From: Takakia lepidozioides
Lineage: Eukaryota; Streptophyta; Takakiopsida; Takakiales; Takakiaceae
NCBI GenBank assembly: GCA_030704615.1
Contig: CM060732.1
Span: 6,078,001-6,142,000, forward strand
Length of the DNA stretch: 64,000 nucleotides
Direction: 5' to 3'
In this document: positions 1 through 9,770 of the stretch, piece by piece
Position numbering within the stretch: the first letter of the stretch is position 1
Layout of the letters: each line of letters starts with the position of its first letter
The notes under the pieces: model-generated
What the model saw: the letters and a program-made list of their open reading frames with translations, nothing else
The model's database searches: none
Told to the model about the DNA's origin: nothing
Made by a program: the position numbers and the translations under genes

Positions 1-1201
1 TGCAAGTCATAACACTGGGCATCTCCATGCCCATACTTGCCACAATGCCACACTGCAACTGTGCAGGCTGTGCTTGTGCCGGCCTTCTGCCACTCTCTGG
101 GCAATCTCTCTTGACATGGGGTCCTCCACATGTCCAACATATCACCCCTGGTTGCTGTTGACCTGCAAAAGATGCCACGGGCCTCTGCACCTGAGGTCCC
201 CTGTAAGCTCCATGGAACTTGGGTTGGGAAACCTTGCCCCCCTAACCACGCTGTTGGGCAGTCCCTTGTGCCTGTGGGCTGGCAGCTACGCCTCGTGCAG
301 GCATGTCCTTGCCAAATCCAATGGTAATAAGTCGCTCCTCCACCATGTTGAGCTCAATCCGCTCAGCCAGCAGAAACACATCTGCTAATGTGGGTTGGGC
401 TGCTTGTAACAGGGTTGCATCTTGCACCCTTCTCTTGAGCTCCTTGTCCAAAATTCCATACCAAAAATGGATTTGCGCTGTAAGTCTTGCAAACTTCACA
501 GCTTCTCCTTGGTAGTTCCTCCGCAACTCTTGGAAGAACTCCACCACCGGGTTGAATCTAGGCACATGTGTTGTAGTCGTGGCAGGAGGAGTAGTAGCAC
601 CTTTTGAACTGGTACCACCTGCAGAAGTACCGGCACTACTTGTTCCACTACTAGTGCTGGTAGTGGGAGATATTGGTACTGATGCAGCTACTGGTCGCGT
701 CGTGCCTCGAGTAATGGAGACGTAGTCAGGTGACCAATACATCCTCCACTCCTCAATCTCTGCTTCATGTCCTCGCCTGAACTCGTGGTAATCGTCCATA
801 GGCGGGCCTTCCAAATGCTGGAACAGTCCCTTCCACGCCATGAATGGGGTGAATAGCTGTGGATTGCGCATCTGTTGCAAATCACACCAGCTGTCGAACT
901 CCTGGATAAAGTCATCCAAATCGATTGTGCCCACAGCTCCAGAGTACCTACGAGGCCCCTTGGTAGCTCCATACATCTCCTCTATGTCGTCCCACAACAA
1001 TGGCGAATGAAACTGCACATCTGTTGATGAAGCCTCCGAGTCTGTGTCTGACTCTGCACTAGTTGAGGGTGGAGGTGAAGGTGGTTTGAAACGAACACCT
1101 CGTCTGGTGAACCCACTCTCACTGCTACTGCCTGTAGTCGTACTCCCCTCAGAACCCCTGGGTAACTCCGTGATGACACTCACAATGTGTACCTCCCCCA
1201 C
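1..1201 (-). pseudogene. Retroelement gag with zinc knuckle, interrupted by an amber codon
   Basis: The reverse-strand frame reads from about 1201 to the window edge. The N-terminal part is Ser/Thr/Pro-rich and low complexity. A Ty3/Gypsy-like gag core follows (motif VVEFFQELRRNYQGEAVKFA, then a helical stretch ending in ERIELNMVEERL). The frame meets TAG at 242-244 and then stays open through a nucleic-acid-binding knuckle, CWTCGGPHVKRDC (C-x2-C-x3-H-x4-C, about 110-150), to position 1. Gag would package element RNA. The pol part should lie left of the window. One stop in an otherwise open frame fits a decayed copy; programmed readthrough is the alternative. Family assignment rests on the gag core plus knuckle; the clade is unknown. 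Confidence 0.7.
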
Positions 1202-1720
1202 GTGACACTATAAGGCTCTATTACTAATTCTAATAGTGACACGGGTAGGCATCTGTTGCAGTTTAAGGGTCATATCCCAGCGGCTCAGGGCACCTACACC
1301 TGCATCCACCGCAAGAACTCCTATGGTTGGCTGGTCATCAACCCAGTCTCACCATAAAAGAAACACTGGTGGTCTTGCTGGTCATCACTCCAGCCTCACC
1401 ACCGACAACATACTCTAGGATTGACCGGTGATCAAATCCGGCCTAATCCCTATGAAAGCAAGCGCCCACACAAAACCAACATGGCGCGCAGTCAAGCATG
1501 CAGGTGTTGGGGGGGATCCAAACACAAGAAATCAAAACATCAACACCCCCACACCAAAATCCATCTGCAGTGCTGATCTGCAGAATATCCCAGCCCAAAA
1601 CCCCGGATTGACTGGCCTCCACCAAGAGAGGCTTTGGCAACTACAAGTACAAAGTAATGAAAATAGTAAAGAGATGGAGGGGAAGAATAGAAGCCCGACC
1701 AAGCAAGATCTAATCCTGAT
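1202..1720. other. Spacer between two reverse-strand retroelement ORFs
   Basis: No convincing coding frame on either strand. It probably belongs to the same reverse-strand element as the gag to its left and the ORF to its right. Confidence 0.4.
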
Positions 1721-2470
1721 CTATGCTATCAACTGCCATTCTTCTCTCAAAGTGCCTCGCTCTGCATGATGGTAAGGTGTAGGAGGTATATCTATGTCCA
1801 GAAACCTGCCACTAACCTTGTCCCAAGCTACAGTAGCTCGCTCTAACCAACCCTCCTCCTCTCTCTGCCAGGTAGAGACAAAGCAATACTCCCCTATCTC
1901 CCGCTCACTGAACACTAAAGAAAACAAAGGTAGGGTCTGATAGTCTCTCAACTCGAAAGCTTTGAGACGGTTGCGGGTGTCCTCATTGCGAATGACTGTA
2001 TCTCCCTCAAGCAAAACAAACTTGTCATTGCTAATGAACCCCCGCTCATGGTTGCCTTGTGCAGAGTGTGTCCGGCTGCAACCATGTCTGATTGCACAAA
2101 CTTGTGTAGCTCCTGCTCCTCTGCTCCAGTACACCACGGCCTTGTGGCTGAACACCTTGGTCCCCGGGGCTGTCTTTGGCTGTGTTCCAAGCCTAGCTTT
2201 CACCCACTTTGGTATTTCACTTACAGCTGCAGAACTGCTGGCTCCAACAGAGTTCTGACTGTCCAAAGCAACATTGAGGCCCTCAACGCCAACTACAGCA
2301 GTTTGTTGTCTACTGCTAATGCCTGACTCCCAGTATGCAATCAACTCGTCCAACTGTTCTCCACTCACATCAGTCTGAGTTCCTTGGGAAACATAAATCT
2401 TGTCCCCTTGGGTGCACAAGCTAAGAGAAGAGACCCGCCCTTCAATTACGTCCTCATTTCCCCCAGCCAT
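1721..2470 (-). CDS. Uncharacterised 249-residue ORF upstream of gag
   Basis: An open reverse-strand frame begins MAGGNEDVIEG and ends EEWQLIA. I do not recognise the family. It shows a variable Ser/Ala-rich N-terminal third, a basic middle (KWVKARLGTQPKTAPGTK), and a more ordered C-terminal half with many aromatic and charged residues (ELRDYQTLPLFSLVFSEREI, then W-rich WQREEEGWLERATVAWDKV). It lies about 520 bp upstream of the gag on the same strand, the place where some plant Ty3/Gypsy groups (Ogre/Tat-like) carry an extra ORF before gag. Membership of one element is inference, since no LTR or primer-binding site was identified to its right. No signal peptide or membrane segment is obvious. 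Confidence 0.45.
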   Translation of the reverse strand: MAGGNEDVIEGRVSSLSLCTQGDKIYVSQGTQTDVSGEQLDELIAYWESGISSRQQTAVVGVEGLNVALDSQNSVGASSSAAVSEIPKWVKARLGTQPKTAPGTKVFSHKAVVYWSRGAGATQVCAIRHGCSRTHSAQGNHERGFISNDKFVLLEGDTVIRNEDTRNRLKAFELRDYQTLPLFSLVFSEREIGEYCFVSTWQREEEGWLERATVAWDKVSGRFLDIDIPPTPYHHAERGTLREEWQLIA

Positions 2471-2722
2471 ACAAGGAGTACATCCCCAGATTTATCTCTC
2501 ATGTAGACCAGAACAGGTTCTAGAAACAGGATTGTGGATCTTTCATGGCACATTCACACTCTAAAAATTCCATAGATTTTTAGCAGAGTCCCAAAAACAA
2601 AAACCAAGTCTAGATAGGTAGATATCCCCTTTCTGCAGCTATCCCCCCAAAAACTGGGTCAAACAGAGTCCATTTGACAAAGATATGACCAATTTGGCTC
2701 TAAATCATTTAAATTGGATCAA
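2471..2722. other. Non-coding stretch next to the retrocopy poly(A)
   Basis: A/T-rich sequence with no supported gene. It ends at the oligo(T) run that marks the 3' end of the reverse-strand retrocopy beginning at 2723. Confidence 0.4.
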
Positions 2723-3361
2723 AAGGTTTTTTTTGTTTTTTTTTTTTTTAACACCAAAACGTTCTTGCCATTACAACCTGTTCCCAAGTTATCTACGGGT
2801 TCCCGAGGCCGTTCCCACATATATACCCCTCCCCGCTCCCCTGCGTTTGTACTTACTGCTTCTGCTCGCTTGTATTACTGCTCCCCCGCTCCTCTGTGTT
2901 CGTGCTCCCCTACTGCTTCCGCCCCCCCCGTAAAAGTTGCCTTGCTTGATTGCATCATCATTTGCATCACCCAAGGCAGCCTGAGACAAGTACTTTGCAG
3001 CGAGTTGGACACGCTTCACATTCTCCTGCTCTTGCACCAGCATGTGTCCATACTGCATCAACTTTGCAAGTGTCATGGCCGGCTTCTGAAACCCCGGGGG
3101 GCCTTCATTGGAATTTACCAGCTTTTTGCCTATGTTCTCCACTCCTACTAAAGTGACCCAGGCCCTAACTGCATTGTCATACACCCGAGCCCTCACTGCC
3201 CCAAAGAAGTCAATGGACTGCCCAGGAAATGCATCCACCAAGACTGTTATCTCATCAGGATGTACATTGTCTTCTCTAAAAATTGCCCATGCAAAACCCT
3301 GCTTCCACTCTGGGGTCATACTGTGATTCACAACCTTGGTTTGTCGAGGAGGACCACTTCC
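2723..3361 (-). pseudogene. Retrocopy: CSI1-type C2 fragment fused to Rubisco activase C-terminus, with poly(A)
   Basis: Read on the reverse strand, 3361-3284 encodes a piece of the C2 domain of CELLULOSE SYNTHASE INTERACTIVE proteins (GPPRQTKVVNHSMTPEW, then GFAWA). From 3283 to about 2927 the same frame becomes the C-terminal part of ribulose bisphosphate carboxylase activase, the stromal AAA+ chaperone that removes sugar phosphates from Rubisco. Conserved strings are FPGQSIDFFG, RARVYD, GKKLVNS, MLVQEQENVKRVQLA, ALGDAN and FYG. A Gly/Arg/Ser-rich tail runs to a stop at 2789, followed within 40 bp by an A-rich tract (oligo(T) on + at 2723-2752). The activase part has no introns although plant RCA genes are intron-rich, so this is a retrocopy. 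The AAA+ ATPase core is absent, so it cannot be a functional activase. Confidence 0.85.
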
Positions 3362-3372
3362 AAGTGCAGAGC

Positions 3373-4574
3373 TTACAGAAGGAAGCACTGAAGGCCCTGG
3401 AGAGTGCATCAAATAGTTGGCCCAATGCAGTGGCAGATGCAGGGGGCATAGTGGAGCTTTCCACCCTCATTCTGCAAGTGGATCCTCAGCCTCCACATGC
3501 CCTTTGGAAGCAGCAGCACTGGTGCTTTCCAATGTGCTCCGTTTCAGCTCACAGTATTATCTCAAAGTACTAGTTGCGGTGCTTGTGAAGTTGCTGCGCC
3601 CAACCTGTGAGGCAACAGTGGTGGTGGCACTGAGTGCACTGCTAGTTCTGGAGAGGGATGATGCATCTAGTGCTGAAGGCATGGCTGAGACAGGTGCAGT
3701 GGAGGCACTGTTGGAGCTACTACGGTGCCATCAGTGCGAGGAAACTGCGGCACGCCTTGTGGAGGCATTGTTCAACAACGTCAAAGTTCGTGACATGAAG
3801 GTGGCCAAACTTGCCATTGCACCTTTGTCACAGTACTTGCTCGACCCACAGACACGAATACAGCCAGCAAGGCTGTTGGCAGCATTGGCATTAGGGGATC
3901 TGTTTCAGCATCAGGGCCTGTCTCGCAGTAGTGATGCAGTGTCAGCCTGCCGTGCTTTGGTGAGCTTGTTGGAGGATCAACCAAAATGAAGATGGTGGCC
4001 GTGTGCGCGCTGCAGAACTTTGTGCAACAGCCGGTCCAACAAGCGTGCAGTGGCTGAGGCTGGTGGTATTCAGGTGGTACAAGAGCTCCTGGCCTCAAGC
4101 AATTCGGAAACTGCAGGGCAAGCTGCTGCATTGATCAAGCTTGTCTTTTCAAACCATACCATTCAAGAGTATGCCTCGAGTGAAATTATTCGGGCTCTGG
4201 CAGCTGCCCTTGAGAAGGATTTGTGGGCAACAGCATCAGTGAATGAGGATGTTGTGAAGGTCATGACAGTAATGCTTGGAAACTTTGGCCGGTTGCGCTG
4301 CATGGATGCTGCCACACATAGTATCGCGCAGCTGGTGGGTGCACTAAAGGCTGACAATGAAGGAGCACAGAAAGCAGCACTTGAGGCTTTGTTCCTACTA
4401 CGTCAAGCCTGGTCCTCCAGTCCTGCCGAGGTAGGAAAAGCACAAGCCATGGCAGCGGCAGAAGCCATTCCTATGGTGCAACTGTTGATGAGGACAGGCC
4501 CCCCACGCTTTCAGGACAAAACAGACAGCCCGCTGCAGTGCCTGCCAGGAAGACGAGAATATTGTTGGCTTTGA
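3373..4574 (+). pseudogene. CSI1-like (pseudogene): CSI1 (cellulose synthase interactive) armadillo-repeat fragment, frameshifted
   Basis: The forward strand encodes part of the C-terminal armadillo array of CSI1/POM2-type proteins, which link cellulose synthase complexes to cortical microtubules. Diagnostic stretches are [103 protein letters not shown] (read here as LVFSNHTIQEYASSE), EALFLLRQAW and a final LQCLPG. The frame shifts near 3506 and again between about 3985 and 4030, and homology stops after LQCLPG (about 4547). The downstream C2 domain is missing here and part of it lies inverted on the other strand at 3284-3361, immediately left. It is therefore the inverted 5' half of the neighbouring retrocopy rather than a gene. 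Confidence 0.88.
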
Positions 4575-4989
4575 ACTGCTGCAGCGACACTTCGAGTGGT
4601 TCCCGCCTTCCTGTTATGCTCCACTAGGCACACATAGCCAGTCTACCTGCAGGCTCTCGTGACCAAGCTATATTATAATAGTGCTTAAAAACAAAAACGT
4701 CACGTCTAGCTTAGCACTAGAAAACTAGATATAGCTGATCTCTCTCGAGTGATAAGAAAAGCTAAAGGACACACACTCTCAACACAAGAAATATGAAATC
4801 CATCGCTATCACTCTTTAAAATAGAAGTCGAGCCAGGGGCACCCCAAGCTATGGGGACTCCACCCCACAACAACCTACACTCCCATCATAAGCACACTCA
4901 GATCTAAACGCATGAAGGAGCTCGGTCACGCAGGCTCAACTCGAGAGAGATGAGCTGCGCGACTGCGCTCTCGTGAAGATAAGGCGTTT
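4575..4989. other. Non-coding spacer
   Basis: No supported coding sequence, RNA gene or clear repeat between the retrocopy and the paired hairpins to its right. Confidence 0.4.
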
Positions 4990-5047
4990 CAGGTGTCAAA
5001 CTAAACTTGACACCTGACTTAACACTTGACATAAATCCAAGTGTTAA
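4990..5047. repeat. Two adjacent perfect 10-bp hairpins
   Basis: CAGGTGTCAA (4990-4999) pairs exactly with TTGACACCTG (5007-5016) around a 7-nt loop. TTAACACTTG (5019-5028) pairs exactly with CAAGTGTTAA (5038-5047) around a 9-nt loop. The two stems are 2 nt apart. Function unknown; they may be a decayed transposon terminus. Confidence 0.6.
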
Positions 5048-5097
5048 AATAACTAGCTTTATTCTAGTTGTTTTCACACTGTGCTTATTTAACTTGA

Positions 5098-5270
5098 CAT
5101 ATTTTTTATTTTTTTAGGAAAGGGGACAGTGGCCCTTTTAATCAAATTAAATAAAATAGAGTTCACAAAAGGTGGAAAAAATAACCACCAGGGAGGTCGT
5201 AAAGGCTAACCGAGGGGGAACTGATTTGTGAACTGTAGCTCCCAGGTGTTTCCCTTTTATTAAAGAAAGG
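5098..5270. repeat. Two LINE-like 3' tails
   Basis: About 5098-5145, read on the reverse strand, matches the tails at 15000-15056 and 47740-47790: an aaatt...agGGC(c/t)ACTGTCCCC core followed by an A-rich end. The adjacent 5195-5270 segment shares ctGATTTGTGA...TTTCCCTTTT with 48385-48442 on the forward strand. Both look like short 3' remnants of non-LTR elements. Family identity is inferred only from sharing within this window. Confidence 0.5.
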
Positions 5271-5274
5271 GAAA

Positions 5275-8261
5275 ATGGGAGTGCATCGCAGTATGTGGGA
5301 GTGCATCGCTGATGATTTCCTAAATATGGCCAACGATGTCCTTCAGAAAGGCATCATGCCCTCCCAAATGTCACAGGGAGTGATCACTCTCATTTATAAG
5401 AAGGGGGACAGGGACAATCTCTCCAACTATAGGCCTATCACTCTTTTAAACTCCACCTACAAAATCTTGGCAAAGGCGCTTGCCCTACGCTTGCAACCGC
5501 TCCTCTCCAAGCTCATAAGGCCGGAGCAAACTGGCTTCCTAAAGTACAGGATGATTTTGGACAACATCCTCCTCACTAATGAGGCCTTGCATGTAGCTCA
5601 TTCGAATCAACAACCCTTGGCTTTGCTTATGCTGGATTTCCAGAAAGCTTTCAACAATATCAACTGGACATATCTGTTGGGGGCCCTAAAAGCCATTGGT
5701 ATCAATGGGAGTTTCCTATCTTGGATAGATATCCTCCTTTCTTCAGCCTCCAGTAGAGTTATCATCAATGGTACCCTCTCCAATTCTTTTCAGCTCTTTA
5801 AATCTGTCAGGCAGGGTTGCCCATTAACCCCTTTCATTTTCCTCATTGCTGCAGACGGGCTTGGACACTTAATGGATAAGAGAAATGATTCCCTTGGTCT
5901 CATTATCCCTCACTCCCCATCTCTGGACCCCTCTACCTCCATTAGATCTTCTCTCTATGCTGACGACACTACTTGTACATAGATAATAGATCCTCTGCCA
6001 ATGTCTCCTCCACTCTTAGCTCCCTTAATAGCTTTTGTGAAGCTTCCGGCCTGAAGATAAATTGGGGCCAGTCTATCGGCCTTCTCAGCCAGCTGCCAAC
6101 AAATGCCATTCTGAAACATTGTGATCTATGGGGAGATGACTTGGGGTTAAAGTGGCTTGCTGAGGGCCAGACCCACGAATCTCTGGGACATCAGATTGGG
6201 ATTGACATCTATTGTAATTAAGCTGAAAAGAAGATTTGCATACTGGAGTTCACTTCACCTTACAGTGGTTGGAAGAGCCTTGGTGGCCAATCAAATATTG
6301 CTGGCTTCCTCTTGGTTCACCTCCTCTGTATGGTCACCGGGGGCATCCTTCATCAAGAAGCTCAAATCTCTGACTCGGAATTTTATCTGGGGTGCCACGG
6401 ATGCTGCATCTAATAAAAGAGCACTTGTTAGTTGGGCTCAGATCTGCCAGGGAAAAAAACATGGTGGTCTTGGAGTGCTTGATCCAGAGTCGCAGATAAC
6501 AGCATTGCTGGCTAAATGGGTACCGAGGGTTTTCACCAACTTATCTAGTCCCTGGAGTAAATTGGTGAGGCACCATTTGATGGTAGCGGTGCCTAAAACA
6601 AGCCCGTGTTGGCCTCCATCCCTAAGATGGACTGTGCAAGGAGGAAAAACGAACGCCAGACCTGCTGTTGGATCCAAAGCTTGGCAATCGATATGGATTT
6701 CCTGGTCTAGGCTTCGTGACTCCCTCTATCAGCTGCAACCCACCTCCTATGATGAAGTAATCAGACAGCCTCTTTTCGGAAACTTCAACAGGGACTCTGA
6801 GACCTTGGTGTACTGTTCTGAAAGATGGTCTCATTGGGAAGCAACAGGTTTGTCGCACATGCTGCATTTTTGGAACCAAGATTCTGGTTTGCCTATTTCC
6901 ATGGAAGAAGCAGCAGCAGGGTTCTCCCAGAGAAGAGTGGCTTCTGGTTGGGGCACAATTTTGGAAGACCTCCCCCCCCATCTGGACTCAGTTGTTGGCA
7001 AATCGACACTTGAGATCTGTTCCTAGATGGCTTTGGAGAAATTCGCGCTATATGCCACATCCATTGATCCTAACCACATTTTTGGTACAAGATTCAGTGT
7101 GGCAAGTGATGGTCTTCTCCTTAATCCCCAGCCTTTCGAGCTTCCTGCCAGGTCGGACTGCTATGACATTAGAGTATTCTGCTCAATTTCTGGTAAAGCT
7201 GATCCCACCCCCCCCCCCCCGCTTGAGCTCCAACTTTACAGTGGCTTCTTCATATGGTTCCTATCAGCTCCTGTCGGTCAATTGCAGTTTGACCCAGGAG
7301 AGTGGCATTGGATGAGCAAAAACAAGGATCACTTCTTCTCTTACATGGTTAAGATAGGGTATTCTCTACTGATGCCCAATCAAACCTTTGACCGGAAATG
7401 GTCAAACAAATGGGCTCACCTTGGCAGACAACCGATTCAATGGAAACTGGTATGGGCAGACATATGGAGAAAGCAGAGATCTTCCAAAGTGTCTGCCTTT
7501 CTTTGGAAAATTGCCAATCGTATAATCCCAGTTGGACATTACATCTCTGACCCTCCTTTGTCATGTGCCACATGCAATATAAACGCCCCTGAGGATCTGG
7601 AACATTGCTTAGTATCCTGCCCACTTGCTGGTTTAGTTTGGGCTCTTGCTATCTCCCTTTATTCTTCTTGGGACAGGGATCTCATATACCCCATTTATGC
7701 TCTTCTTCTCAATATGAAGGATGGCAGATCCTTCTGCTCTTGCCCTGTTTGGGTTGCTCTTAGAGGCATCATTCTCTGGCATATCTAGAAAATGAGATGC
7801 TCTACCCTCTTCCAAAATTCAATTCCCTGTTTGCAGAAACTTTTGTTCTTAGTTCACTCAGACATGTTGTCTAAGGCTCGCAAGGCATGGGATGTTTTGG
7901 TGGCAGCTCTTTCCAGGTGTAATAACAGAAGGAGAAACCAGCTCGTTGCAGCATTTGACAGCTCGTGGGGGAGGGGAGGGTTCTTCTGCAGACAGATTTC
8001 AGAGTCAAGAGTTCAGTGGTTCGAAGACCTCCCACCCTGCTGGCAGCTCCATACACTAGAAGCATTTGTGTCTTTTCCGAATCGACTGCATGTCCAAAAC
8101 CACTGAGGGAACAACTTTGAGATGTTTGTTACTACTGCACAATCGTAACGGATAAATTCACATTTCTAATGGCGGATAGAAGTTGCATCAATGACTCCGC
8201 AGTCGGCACAATATTCGCGGCGATTTAATTCAATTACGTAATTTAAAAAAAAAAAAAAAAA
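5275..8261 (+). mobile_element. 5'-truncated L1-like LINE with decayed reverse transcriptase
   Basis: The first frame (5275-5982) is a non-LTR reverse transcriptase of plant L1 type: GVITLIYKKGDRDNLSNYRP, then LDFQKAF (block A, second position NN instead of the usual D), VRQGCPLTP and the catalytic YADD near 5960. A frameshift follows at about 5975 and another near 6170-6200. The rest lies in one frame (6157-8106), broken by amber codons at 7024-7026 and 7786-7788. It includes the zinc-binding zf-RVT region near 7480-7650 (SAFLWKIANRIIP, CATC and HCLVSCPLA). An A17 run at 8245-8261 marks the 3' end. ORF1 and the endonuclease are absent, so this is a dead 5'-truncated insertion. Confidence 0.9.
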
Positions 8262-8914
8262 CAGCAATTACAAGTGGTTTTAAGCACTAGAGAACGACTC
8301 TTAACAACTAGGCATTCATTGCACACCCTATTCAAAAATGGAATTTTTATAAGTGCTCCACATGGCTCATGACGTGGAATATTTTAATGTATTTTAGGGC
8401 TTGTGTGGCTCGTAGAGATTGTTCTAATCGTTGGATGTAAAATGATCTAAGGGTGGAAGAGTAACTTTGTCCTTTGCCTGAATTTGTCTAAGTGCTGGGA
8501 GAGGGATGGAGGCTTGAGAGAGAGACGAACAAGTGATGTGAGAAGGACGAAGACCAAATCGAGGCCCATGTCCTGTTGTTGCAAGCGTTTATGGCGTCCA
8601 GGGGGCATTATGTGCAAATGTGGGCTCTTGGCTCCCCTTTGTACCATGATTTGGTATTCTTCCTGATGATCACAAGGTTCTTGGGGGAATCAGCTTGGTC
8701 TTAGCAACCCATATTTTAATCTCTGCCCGCTCATCTGCACCGTGGTGGTTCTTACGAACCAATCCCACATTACCTGACTAGAGATACAAGCAGCACGCAC
8801 AGAGGTCTTCTTGGGTTCATGGTCAGTCTAATCCACAATGGGTCATGACACAAGGTAGAGGACAATGTGGTGAGGGCACCTTCTTCTTCGAGCTATTTCG
8901 GGGCTATTTCAGCC
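8262..8914. other. Non-coding spacer
   Basis: No supported gene. Short open frames here have no recognisable composition or homology. Confidence 0.4.
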
Positions 8915-9770
8915 TGTTTTGCCGAGATGTAGTGTCGTGGAGTGTGATGCTTGCAGGGTATGCACAGCAGGGACGTGGGATGGAGGCTTTGGAGACCTAT
9001 GAAGTTGCGAAGGGAGAGTTTGATAACATGGCTGAACAAGATGTTGTCTCATGGAACACGCTGAATCTCGCAAGATATGGCTAGCATGTGTGCGGGATGA
9101 GGGCATTGGAGACATATGAGCAAATGTTGAGAAGAGGTGCAGCCTGACCGGGTCACGTTCATTTGTGTTTGCAATGCATGTGCAAACCTGGCAGCCCTGG
9201 AGACTTGGTAAAGGGCAAAGAGGTCCATCGTGACATTGTCAAAGCTGGAATTGTACCAAATGTAACAATACCTCGTCGACATGTATGCCAAACGTGGAAG
9301 CATTCCCTTGTGGAAAAGGAGTGTTTAACAATATGGCTGAGCGAAATGTGGTGTGGTGGAACGTGATGATCGCAGGACATGCACAACATGGGCGGGGATT
9401 GCGAGTTTTGGAGACCTATGAGCAAATGATGTGGGTCTAGGGGGTGAAGCCCGAGCACATTACATTTGTTTGTGTTTGTAGTGCATGTGCGAGCCTGTTG
9501 GAGAAGGGCAAAGAGGTCCATGGTTGCATTGTCAAAGCTGGAATTGTGGTAGATGTCATTCTGAACATGAATACCCTTCTAGATAGGGAGTGTTCAACAA
9601 TATGGCTGAGCGAAATGTGGTGTCGTGGAAAGTGATGATCGCAGGACATGCACAACAGGGGTGGGGATTGCAGGTTTTGGAGACCTATGAGCAGTTGATG
9701 TGGGAGGGGGTGAAGTCCGACCACATTACGTTCAGAGAGTTCAAATGCCTCTCCACCATTACCTTGCTTA
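8915..9770 (+). pseudogene. Degenerate PPR (PLS-type) repeat fragments
   Basis: Broken frames carry the same P-L-S units as the arrays at 31-39 kb: DVVSWSVMLAGYAQQGRGME (about 8928-8990), KGKEVHRDIVKAGIVPN (about 9213-9265), HITFVCVCSACASLLEKGKE (about 9457-9515), then NVVSWKVMIAGHAQQG (about 9611-9662). Functional PPR proteins of this class bind organellar RNA one base per repeat and often direct C-to-U editing. Frames shift every 100-250 bp and no DYW domain follows, so this is debris. It is probably a dispersed copy of the same local family. Confidence 0.8.
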
